A stretch of DNA of 64,000 nt from CAWDJT01 sp963828705 (GTDB lineage Bacteria; Desulfobacterota; Syntrophobacteria; Syntrophobacterales; Syntrophobacteraceae). How positions within the stretch are numbered: position 1 is the stretch's first letter; each line of letters opens with the position of its first letter. The stretch is taken from the NCBI GenBank assembly GCA_963828705.1, contig CAWHGA010000025.1, positions 1 to 64,000 of the forward strand. Direction: 5' to 3'. The position numbers and the translations under genes were made by a program. Of the stretch, positions 7,041-14,092 are shown piece by piece. The notes beneath the pieces are model-generated. The model ran no database searches and was not told the origin of the DNA. It worked only from the letters and a program-made list of their open reading frames with translations.

Positions 7041-7322
7041 ATGGAAATCGTTGATTACAAAGAACTGGCTTCCAAGCTGAAAATCTCGCCCAAGACCATT
7101 CAGAAGATATGGCGTGGCTTGCCATGCGTCTTCGTGGGATTGGGTCACGATTTGCGGGCAGCACGATTCGATGTTGATGAGGTCTGGGAGCATCTGCGGC
7201 ATGAGCGTGATGCGGTATGCAATACCACAAACCAGCCCCGGTACATCCGGGGCTTTGAACTCCGAATCCCGCTTTCTTTGTCGGCCATTACTCCGAATGA
7301 AATCAAACCAGGAGCTTTGCCC
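7041..7322 (+). pseudogene. Excisionase-like HTH, reading frame open into the next gene
   Basis: From the ATG at 7041, MEIVDYKELASKLKISPKTI, then KIWRGLPCVFVGLG and AARFDVDEVWEHLRHE form the typical small phage HTH (Xis/AlpA-like) of about 60 residues. No stop codon follows: the frame stays open through 7322 and is the same frame as the glycosyltransferase that starts at 7323. I infer that the original stop was lost when the prophage edge joined the chromosome. Translation probably restarts at 7323, which has its own ribosome-binding site. Confidence 0.5.
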
Positions 7323-8204
7323 ATGCGCGTTGCCATGCTCGCTCCCATTACCCGGCGAATCGCACCGGGTGCGGGTGGCCATCGGGAGACCTGCATCTCC
7401 TTGTTGACCGATGGCCTCATCCGTCAAGCCATTCACGTCACACTGTTTGCCACCCAGGATTCCCAAACCGAGGCGGAACTGTCGGCGGTTTGCCCGCACG
7501 CGGTGGGAGGCGATCCCGGGATCGAGGGCCGGACCTGGGAGGCGCTCCACATCGGCGAAGCGTTTGCCCGGGGCAACGAGTTCGACCTGATTCACAACCA
7601 CTGCGACCACCTGCCGCTGACTTATCTCAGTGCCACCACCACACCGGTCCTGACCACACTCTACGCACGACCATCGCCCCAAGCCCTGGCAGTGTATGGC
7701 AAGGCTCGGAAACGCGCTTTCTGTGTGGCGGCAGACCCGGCCATCGGCGGCGAGGAACTGGGGGTTCTGGCCATCATCCCATGGACGGATTCGGTCAGCG
7801 GCATGGGAACGGTGGTGACCGATTACCTCCGCGTCTACGACCGGATCCAGCGACTGTGTCGGCGTGAGGATCATCGTCCCTGGGGCTACTACCAGGTGCT
7901 GCTGGATGAACCCACCCAGAAGGTCAAAAAGATTGTAGTCTACCCGGGGCAGCGACTGAGTCTGCAGCGCCATCAGCAGCGGGCTGAACATTGGTTTGTG
8001 GTGGCGGGGCAGGCGCTGGTGACTCGAAACGACGTCGAGATCCCGCTCGGCGCCGGGCAGGCGGTGGACATCCCGCGTGGCGCCTGGCATCGCATCCGCA
8101 ATCCGGGGACGGACAACATGGCCTTCATCGAGGTTCAAACCGGGGATTACTTCGGAGAAGACGATATCGAGCGGGCCGAAGACGATTACGGCCGGGCCGG
8201 TTGA
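7323..8204 (+). CDS. Glycosyltransferase N-domain fused to mannose-6-phosphate isomerase cupin, internally deleted
   Basis: AGGAG (7310-7314) precedes the ATG at 7323. Residues 1-150 match the acceptor domain of a GT4 glycosyltransferase (MRVAMLAPI, VTLFATQDSQTEAELSAVCP, FDLIHNHCDHLPLTY). Residues about 175-290 are a type II mannose-6-phosphate isomerase cupin (RPWGYYQVLLDEPTQKVKKI, PGQRLSLQRH, AEHWFVVAG, IPRGAWHRIRNPG). Full-length fusions of this kind have a complete GT-B donor domain between the parts. Here only about 20 residues (around VTDYLRVYDRIQ) remain of it, so some 200 residues are missing without loss of frame. The cupin could still act alone; transferase activity is unlikely. Confidence 0.75.
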   Translation: MRVAMLAPITRRIAPGAGGHRETCISLLTDGLIRQAIHVTLFATQDSQTEAELSAVCPHAVGGDPGIEGRTWEALHIGEAFARGNEFDLIHNHCDHLPLTYLSATTTPVLTTLYARPSPQALAVYGKARKRAFCVAADPAIGGEELGVLAIIPWTDSVSGMGTVVTDYLRVYDRIQRLCRREDHRPWGYYQVLLDEPTQKVKKIVVYPGQRLSLQRHQQRAEHWFVVAGQALVTRNDVEIPLGAGQAVDIPRGAWHRIRNPGTDNMAFIEVQTGDYFGEDDIERAEDDYGRAG

Positions 8205-8634
8205 CGGCTTTATTGAAAGCTCGCTTGAGCGGCCGCCGCCTGTAGGCTTGGGTTTTGTGCTGGTGTTTCACGTGAAACACCAGGGTGCGAACCGGCACCT
8301 CCGGCATGCTTGCCGCAATCGAGGCGGTTCCGGGATGATGTCGCCCATCATCACCGCTAAAGATCACCTTCCCCAACCTCTTCATATTCAGCTTCACAAC
8401 CCAAAACCATTGCCAACCGTCTGAGCCCGTCTCCATGCATAAGCGCCACAGAGCGGCCCGAAGAGGCCACTCGAATGCGGTGCACAGGCATTATCCGTAA
8501 AGTGCTGGTTTGCCGTGGCGGCGCTTGAATGCGTGCCAGCGCTCTTCATCGGTAACGTGCTGGTTTGCCGTTTGTGGTGAGGTCTGTCCTGAGGGATCGA
8601 ACCAGGAACGAAAATAGTTCTGCAAGAGGCTCCC
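8205..8634. other. Intergenic region with parS
   Basis: 430 bases without a credible gene between convergent genes. It contains the parS palindrome (8264-8279) and a short direct repeat: GTGCTGGTTTGCCGT occurs twice near 8503 and 8557. No terminator with a clear T-run was seen. Confidence 0.6.
8264..8279. promoter_or_regulatory. parS: parS centromere site (ParB binding)
   Basis: TGTTTCACGTGAAACA is an exact match to the 16-base parS consensus bound by chromosomal ParB (Spo0J). The palindrome extends three further bases on each side (TGG...CCA). It lies in noncoding DNA. In bacteria with ParABS most parS sites lie near the replication origin and load ParB and SMC, so the site suggests an origin-proximal location. 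I saw no second copy and no parAB in the window. Confidence 0.9.
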
Positions 8635-10560
8635 TTATCCCAGAGTTTTCACGAAATTATCCAAATCAGCCAGTTGATGCACGCGGCGGCAGGGTGGCAG
8701 ACTGTCCAGAAACAGCCGCCCGTAGCTTTTCTGTAGGAGACGGATGTCAAACAGGACGATGATGCCCCGGTCCTGGGAACTCCGGATGAGCCGCCCGACG
8801 CCCTGTTTCAGGTGCAGGATGGCGCGCGGCACCTGATAGTCGTTGAAGGGGTTTTTGCCCTGGGTGCGGAGCGCTTCCAGGCGGGCCACCAGCAGCGGGT
8901 CATCGGGTACTTCGAAGGGGAGCTTGTCGATCAGCAAGCAGCTCAACGCTTCGCCCGGAACGTCCACCCCTTCCCAGAAGGAACTGGTGGCAAACAGGAC
9001 CGACGCTACATTCTCTTTGAACTCGGCCAGCAGGACGCGCTTCGGCTTCTGCCCCTGGAGCAGGACGGGATAGGGCAAACGTTCTTCCAGCAGTTTGTGG
9101 ACCTGGGTCATGTTGCGATAGCTGGTAAAAAGAAACAGCGCCCGACCACGGGTTTTGGTGAGGATAGCCAGGGCCTCGTCAGCCACCCGCCGGCAGAAAT
9201 CGTCGGCGTTGGGCTGGGGAAAGGGAGACGGCAGATAGAGGACCGCCTGCTGGTCATAGGCGAAAGGTGATGGCAGCAGCAGCTCACGGGTATCCACCGG
9301 GAGCCCGAAGCGGTCCCGCAGGAACGCGAAGGACCCGGCCGTGGCCAGGGTCGCCGAAGTAAAGATGGCGGTGGGCGTGTGTTTGAAAACATGCTGCTGG
9401 AAAATGGGCGCCACCTCGACCGGGGTGCCATGCAGAAACACTCCGCGGGAGCTGGTTTCATACCAGTAGATGAGGCTCGGATCGCGCTGCTCGAGGAGTT
9501 CCCCCAGCACCGACCGGAGTTCGTGCCCGCGGCGCTGACAGCTTTCCAGGGCGGGGTGAGCGTCCTGATGGGGGCTCAAAACCGTCCGCAAGGCGTCCAG
9601 GCCTTGCCCCAGTTCGGCGCAAATCTCCCTGAATCCCGCCGTCATCTTGTCCGGTTGCAGGCGGTAGCGACCGGTGGCGGCCGGCGGCCGGCACAGCAGG
9701 TGCACCAGACGCCGATTCAGGACATCCAGGAGTTCGCAGGCGCTCCGCACCTGGCGCAGCACTTCGGGGTCTTTGCTGGCTCGTGGGATTTCCACCTGAG
9801 TATCGTGGAGCAGTTCCTGGAGGCGGAAATTGCTCCATTGGATGCCGAAATAGGAAGCCGCGATATCTTCCAGTTGGTGTGCTTCATCGAAAATCACCGC
9901 TTCGTAGCGCGGGATGACCTCGCCAAAACCACCGCGGCGCACAGCCAGATCGGCAAACAGCAGATGGTGATTGACCAGTAGCAGGTGGGCGCGGGCCGCC
10001 TGCTGGCGCAAGCGCGTCAAGAAACAGCGGCTCTGGTCGGCGCAGTCCTGCCCCACGCACTGGTCGCTGCTGGAACTGATGTCATTCCAGGCATGGAACT
10101 GGTCAGGCAGCCATTGGATTTCCGCCCGATCGCCGGTTTCCGTCCGGGCCGCCCAACGCTGCAGCCGCTGGAAGAGCTTGGCCTCGTCGCGAGCGGCGAA
10201 GCTGGGGTGGGCGGCGAACTCACTCAAGCGCCGTCGGCACAGATAATTTTTCCGCCCCTTGAGGACCACCGCGCGCAACTGCGGGAACAGCAGACGCTGC
10301 AAGACCGGGATGTCGTGGTCAAATATCTGGTCCTGTAAGGTCTTGGTGCCGGTGGAAACGGCAATGCGCTTGCCACTCAGGATCGCCGGGATCAGATAGG
10401 CCCAGGTCTTGCCGGTGCCGGTGGCGGCCTCCACCAAAAGCGGAACGGAATCCCGCAGACCGGCTTGCACCGCTTCCGCCATCTGCATCTGCAGGGCCCG
10501 GTATTCGAAACCGGGGAGCTTTTCCGCCAGCAGCCCGTCAGGTCCGAAATAACGATTCAT
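8635..10560 (-). CDS. dinG: DinG/YoaA-family ATP-dependent DNA helicase
   Basis: An XPD-like superfamily 2 helicase of about 641 residues from the ATG at 10560 (MNRYFGPDGLLAEKLPGFEY); a longer start at 10644 adds a non-conserved arm. Motifs: Walker A EAATGTGKTWAYLIP near residue 45; cysteines around NYLCRRRL and DQCVGQDCADQSRCF for an iron-sulfur cluster; DEAH box VIFDEAHQLED near residue 235; SATLA; and C-terminal motifs SSFWEGVDVPGEALS and QGVGRLIRSSQDRGI. It should unwind forked or R-loop-containing DNA 5' to 3'. It has no N-terminal exonuclease domain. It stands alone and converges on the glycosyltransferase fusion. Confidence 0.9.
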   Translation of the reverse strand: MNRYFGPDGLLAEKLPGFEYRALQMQMAEAVQAGLRDSVPLLVEAATGTGKTWAYLIPAILSGKRIAVSTGTKTLQDQIFDHDIPVLQRLLFPQLRAVVLKGRKNYLCRRRLSEFAAHPSFAARDEAKLFQRLQRWAARTETGDRAEIQWLPDQFHAWNDISSSSDQCVGQDCADQSRCFLTRLRQQAARAHLLLVNHHLLFADLAVRRGGFGEVIPRYEAVIFDEAHQLEDIAASYFGIQWSNFRLQELLHDTQVEIPRASKDPEVLRQVRSACELLDVLNRRLVHLLCRPPAATGRYRLQPDKMTAGFREICAELGQGLDALRTVLSPHQDAHPALESCQRRGHELRSVLGELLEQRDPSLIYWYETSSRGVFLHGTPVEVAPIFQQHVFKHTPTAIFTSATLATAGSFAFLRDRFGLPVDTRELLLPSPFAYDQQAVLYLPSPFPQPNADDFCRRVADEALAILTKTRGRALFLFTSYRNMTQVHKLLEERLPYPVLLQGQKPKRVLLAEFKENVASVLFATSSFWEGVDVPGEALSCLLIDKLPFEVPDDPLLVARLEALRTQGKNPFNDYQVPRAILHLKQGVGRLIRSSQDRGIIVLFDIRLLQKSYGRLFLDSLPPCRRVHQLADLDNFVKTLG

Positions 10561-11208
10561 GCGTCTGCGCACCGGGAAGATGTGTCGGTCCGGGCAAGTC
10601 CTAGAACGCATTTGAAAGTTCCCTCCACATAGAGCCACTTGCAAAAGTCCTTTTCACCCTTCGATACCTCTCCATGAACAGCTTTTTATCTCAACAGTGC
10701 GGCCCTTGGCCTTGAGGATGGGGTGTTCAGTTCGGGGGAAATTACCAGAAAGCGGTAGGGATGACAACGCGGCTGTGATGAAGACCCCCGCAGCCAGGCT
10801 TTTCCTGACCGCTGGGGCGATAATTGAAAGATGTCGCCCAATTATTCAAACAAGGTAGGGTTTCATTACTCCCGCATCCGTTCCAGCACCAGGTCGCCAT
10901 ACTGGTCTTCAAGCCGCTCTTCGACTTGGGCCAGAAGTTGCGGGTGATATTCATATAGCCGGCGGTCATGGTCGTCGGGGTCAGGGCAAATACCAACTCC
11001 CAATGATAGCCGCTCAACGGCCTTATGGCGGCAGAAAGCGGCGCGTGGACTTCCCAAACCTGCGAAAAAATTGTTAAGGTTCATTGGCTTTCAAATGGTT
11101 GACAGAGTCCGCTGCAAATATCAACTTCAAACCACGCGGATGCCCCATTGTGGCTTCCCAGTTATGCCTATGTACATATTGAAAACCAATTCAGAAAGGG
11201 AGGAACAC
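10561..11208. other. Intergenic region
   Basis: About 650 bases between divergent genes. The only coding candidate is a weak minus-strand frame at 10866-11084, listed separately. Otherwise I see nothing clear. The divergent promoters of the helicase and the small exported protein should lie here. Confidence 0.5.
10866..11084 (-). CDS. Possible small hypothetical protein
   Basis: A 72-residue frame (MNLNNFFAGLGSPRAAF ... YHPQLLAQVEERLEDQYG ... VLERMRE) with an acidic, helical C-terminus. There is no Shine-Dalgarno sequence before the ATG and I do not recognise a family. The composition is plausible for a protein but it may be a chance frame or a gene fragment. Confidence 0.25.
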   Translation of the reverse strand: MNLNNFFAGLGSPRAAFCRHKAVERLSLGVGICPDPDDHDRRLYEYHPQLLAQVEERLEDQYGDLVLERMRE

Positions 11209-11649
11209 ATGAAGCGGATTGGTCTTACGGCTCTTCTGGTCTTGGCGGTGGTGGCGGTGGTGGTGTGGAGTCCCTCGGTGCAAGCGGGAAAACCCGATCA
11301 GAATATGAAACCAACGGTATTCTGCACGGTCCTCAAGGAACCTGACCCGATACTGCTGGGTGGGTGGAAATGCATCTTTAGACTTCAGCTGGACAAGGGC
11401 GAGGTGGACACCAATCCCGCGGAATACTGGCTGATCAAAATCGGCGACCAGTATGCCCTCTATTTCGATCGCATCGCTCGCAACGGCAAGAAACGTTACA
11501 TGGGTTGGAAGGATTGGAGCGTAAACGGCAAGCAAATCACTTCCGGCAAGGAAATCCGAATCCACACGGAAAACGGACAGGTCTTTTTCACCTGGAAGGA
11601 TGAAGCCCCGGTGAAGATGACCAAAATCGACCCGTCTCCATCCAAGTAA
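11209..11649 (+). CDS. Small exported protein of unknown function
   Basis: The ATG at 11209 is preceded by GGGAGG at a good distance; the open frame reaches further upstream but lacks a start signal. Residues 1-26 are a classic Sec signal peptide (MKRIGLTALLVLAVVAVVVW, with cleavage after SVQA). The mature part of about 120 residues is beta-rich (CIFRLQLDKGEV, YWLIKIGDQYALYFDRIARN) and has no cysteine motif beyond two single cysteines. I do not recognise the family. It stands alone, followed by a dispersed repeat. Likely periplasmic. Confidence 0.75.
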   Translation: MKRIGLTALLVLAVVAVVVWSPSVQAGKPDQNMKPTVFCTVLKEPDPILLGGWKCIFRLQLDKGEVDTNPAEYWLIKIGDQYALYFDRIARNGKKRYMGWKDWSVNGKQITSGKEIRIHTENGQVFFTWKDEAPVKMTKIDPSPSK

Positions 11650-12042
11650 AGGTTGCCGGCTGCGGGACGCCACATCTTTGGTCTAGCGCCACAGAAAAGC
11701 GTAGCCGAAACACTGCTCATCCTGCTCGTCATCCTCGCGTAGGCGCGCAGGCGTCAATTTAAGGGGAAATGCCCTTGAATGCGAGGGCTTGCAGGTACTT
11801 AACCCGTCACCCCCGCGAAGGCGGGGGTCCAGTGGACCTAGGAAAAAACTGGATTCCCGCCAAGAACATGCGGGAATGACGAACTGAGGCTTTGATGCTT
11901 GGCTATGGCCTCTGTTTGTGGGGCGGGTTATCCAACAGCCCGCCATTCTCGGGCGAGGCCATTATGGCAGGTTAGAAAGCCTGCCCCACGGGGGTCCCTC
12001 TTTCCCAGATCCTCCTTGCAACATTAGTGCCCGGCTTCCAGA
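11650..12042. other. Intergenic region with dispersed repeat
   Basis: About 390 bases without a gene. It holds the repeat copy at 11750-11882 and a small hairpin (GGCGGG...CCCGCC, about 11922-11945) just after it. No T-run follows the hairpin, so a terminator is uncertain. Confidence 0.55.
11750..11882 (-). repeat. Dispersed palindromic repeat, copy 1
   Basis: About 133 bases that recur in inverted orientation at 49390-49521. Shared blocks include GTCATTCCCGCATG, GGCGGGAATCCAGT, ACTGGACCCCCGCCTTCGCG and GGCATTTCCCCTTA. It contains two internal palindromes (ATTCCCGC.../GCGGGAAT and CACCCCCGCG/CGCGGGGGTG). It has the size and structure of a REP/MITE-like element and no coding capacity. Confidence 0.75.
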
Positions 12043-12543
12043 CTACCGCCTTCGTCCCGGTCCGGCTTCCATGCCGCCGTTCTCATCTTGGTCTCGGCCT
12101 CTGTCGAGCTGGTTCATGACCCGGTTCTTGGCCCTGCGTTTGAATTCCTTGGCCAGGACCTCCAACTGCCGGAAGCGCTCGACACCCACTATCTTGCGGA
12201 CTTCGACAATAAACTGAAAACGTTCCTGAGCCAGCTTGCCACGGGCTGCATCCAGGTTTTTGAACTGCCCCATGACGGCGCTTTCACTCAGGGGCTCCTG
12301 CTCCAGAAGTCGCTGCAATTCAAGCTGCTCACGCTCAACGGCCGCCCTGAACTCAATAAGCCGGCGACGGGTGTCATAGAACTTGTCATCGAGCTGGGAC
12401 CTCTGCGCTTCCGTCAGCTTCACTCGTTCGGCCAGGCGCGGCCAGCGCCACCACCGACCCTGCCCCATTTCCTCACCGCGAGCTGCAGCCGGTGCCAGCA
12501 ACAGTGCGAGAAGAACCATTCCGAGCACGCGTCTTAAAACCAT
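12043..12543 (-). CDS. Periplasmic Spy/CpxP/ZraP-like LTxxQ protein
   Basis: A 166-residue exported protein. It has a signal peptide (MVLRRVLGMVLLALLLAPAA, cleavage near ARG-EE) and then an all-helical domain beginning VKLTEAQRSQLDDKFYDTRR, the LTxxQ-type motif of periplasmic chaperone or metal-sensing proteins. Long amphipathic helices follow (REQLELQRLLEQEPLSESAV, LAQERFQFIVEVRKIVGVE). The tail is charged. It lies just downstream of the sigma/anti-sigma pair, with a 30-base gap on the same strand. That suggests an envelope-stress unit in which this protein buffers misfolded proteins or metal and the sigma factor responds. Confidence 0.8.
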   Translation of the reverse strand: MVLRRVLGMVLLALLLAPAAARGEEMGQGRWWRWPRLAERVKLTEAQRSQLDDKFYDTRRRLIEFRAAVEREQLELQRLLEQEPLSESAVMGQFKNLDAARGKLAQERFQFIVEVRKIVGVERFRQLEVLAKEFKRRAKNRVMNQLDRGRDQDENGGMEAGPGRRR

Positions 12544-12573
12544 GTTGTTTCTCCTTGGAGACTGTCAGAACCG

Positions 12574-13167
12574 TCAGGCAGCGGGGATATCCCGTGCCCC
12601 TTTGCCAAGTTGGACATCGAAAACCCTGCTCCCACGTTTAGACAGCGTGGATGCATCATCGTCTGGAACTAACCAGTCCCAAGGATCTTCTTCGGCATCC
12701 ACGGCTTCCTCACCTGCGATGAGACCGTATGCGGACGGTAGCGGTTCGGTTGTTAACCGTTGCACTTCGGCAAACAGCGCGCCATCCTCTTGCCATTCCT
12801 GGTCCAGCCTGGCCAGTTGCCGCTGCTCGATGGGTTTCCACCACAGGGTCGTGACCAGTAGCACCAGGGCCGCCATCGCACCCAGAAAAAGAGCCGGCCT
12901 CCAGGACCTTGCCCAGAAGCGCAACAATCCCGGTCTGGACAACCCGAGCGTTTCCTCGGGAAGGATTATCCGGCGCGACGATGTAGGTACGCTCGCAGCG
13001 GCCAGGTCGGTGAGGCGCTGGAGTCGATCGGTCTGGAGCCGCCGTACTGCCTGGCAATGTGCACACATGGCCAGGTGAGAACGCATTTCCGGCGGCAGGT
13101 CGGTTTCATCCACCAACGAAACGAGAACCTGAGATTCGCTCAAGTGCAGATCATGGTCGTCGTTCAT
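12574..13167 (-). CDS. Anti-sigma factor (zinc-finger, single membrane helix)
   Basis: About 197 residues from the ATG at 13167, whose ATGA overlaps the stop codon of the repaired sigma-factor frame. The N-terminal cytoplasmic part contains H-x3-C-x2-C (RSHLAMCAHCQAVRRLQ), the zinc-binding anti-sigma motif. One membrane helix follows at about residues 106-126 (LFLGAMAALVLLVTTLWW). The periplasmic C-terminal part is acidic (EEDPWDWLVPDDD). It should hold the partner sigma factor until an envelope signal releases it. Because of the upstream frameshift the sequence as given would make a sigma/anti-sigma fusion instead. Confidence 0.8.
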   Translation of the reverse strand: MNDDHDLHLSESQVLVSLVDETDLPPEMRSHLAMCAHCQAVRRLQTDRLQRLTDLAAASVPTSSRRIILPEETLGLSRPGLLRFWARSWRPALFLGAMAALVLLVTTLWWKPIEQRQLARLDQEWQEDGALFAEVQRLTTEPLPSAYGLIAGEEAVDAEEDPWDWLVPDDDASTLSKRGSRVFDVQLGKGARDIPAA

Positions 13168-13797
13168 GAGGAAGCTCCCTTCAGTATCTCGATCAGTTCC
13201 CGGCTTTCTTTGAACTTGGCGAGAGCACGGTAAAGATGCGTCTTGACCGCGCTCTCGCTCTTTTTCAAGACCTCGGCAATTTCTCGCAGACTCAATTGAT
13301 CGAGAAACCGCAAGGTAGAACACCTCTCGCTCCCATCGGGAGAGCTGAGCCGCCAGCCGCTCCACCTCGGCCCAGAACTCTATCTGGATGAGGCGATCCA
13401 GACTTCCAGGGACCGCATACGGCTCCCGATCCGGAGGCTCCTCGGCAACGACATCCCCAGCCCCCCGGAACAAAGCCAAAAACCGCTTACGGCGAAGGAA
13501 ATCACGGACGCGGTTGGTGGCGATGGCGTAGAGCCAGGATCGAAAACGCCCGGGGTCGTGCAACCGGCTCAAGTGCCGGTATGCCTGCAAGAAAACCTCC
13601 TGGGTCAGGTCCTCGGCATCCATCCGCGACCGGGTGCGGAAGTAGACCATCCGGAAGATCTCTGCCTGAAACCGGTCGATGAGCTGTTCAAAAGCGGCCC
13701 GTTCCCCACGGCCGGCACGGGCCGCCAGCAGAGCCACCAGCTCTGTTGGTCCAGGATCGGCAGCCAGTGAAGGGTGGGCAGCAAGTGGTGTCATCAT
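13164..13797 (-). CDS. ECF (RpoE-like) RNA polymerase sigma factor, frameshifted in region 4
   Basis: Sigma region 2 is clear (FEQLIDRFQAEIFRMVYFRT, DAEDLTQEVFLQAYRHL, RFRSWLYAIATNRVRDFLRR). The frame then breaks within region 4, near 13310. One extra T in CTTGCGG turns LSRWEREVFYL-RFLDQ into nonsense that runs on into the anti-sigma gene. Removing it gives LREIAEVLKKSESAVKTHLY, a normal region 4.2 helix-turn-helix, and a TGA at 13164-13166 overlapping the anti-sigma ATG. The start is either the ATG at 13797 or a TTG at 13851. The overlap implies translational coupling. Confidence 0.82.
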
Positions 13798-14092
13798 GTC
13801 TTTCAGGATGTGTCCTGTCGGGCCCTTATCCGATCCACTCGTCCAGTTCAAATGGTTTTCATTCTGCTAGACGCATGAAGCCGGCGGTTTGTCTACAAGA
13901 AGGGCGGTGAATTATGAAGACTGGAGTGCAGGCCGATTGCGAAGCGAGATCGAAAGTGCTCAGCGCGGAAGTCAGAGCGCCGTCATTAACTGCTACCAAA
14001 AGGAAGTGCCACAAAAGAACCAGTAGCCCCAGACTGCCTCTTCTCTCCCGGTTTCCGTGTCTCCCGCTTTCCGTGTCTCGGTGTCGACTCCG

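Larger units (their letters stand above)
3696..7250. mobile_element. Degraded prophage remnant
   Basis: Contains minus-strand terminase and HTH fragments facing away from plus-strand phage genes, including a Cas4-like nuclease and an excisionase-like HTH. There are at least two in-frame nonsense codons (4115-4117 and probably 5522-5524) and several frameshifts. No capsid, tail, portal or integrase genes are present. The terminase and the plus-strand gene both lose their N-termini at the same point (about 5060), suggesting a deletion or inversion junction. The right edge near 7250 is where the HTH frame runs into the glycosyltransferase gene. Confidence 0.75.

Noticed and set aside
7020..8138. 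372-residue minus-strand open frame
   Set aside because: Antisense to the HTH and glycosyltransferase-isomerase gene, whose motifs are unmistakable. High GC content explains the long antisense frame.
8490..8580. Possible CRISPR-like direct repeat (GTGCTGGTTTGCCGT twice)
   Set aside because: Only two short copies about 55 bases apart and no further units or cas genes. Too small to be an array.
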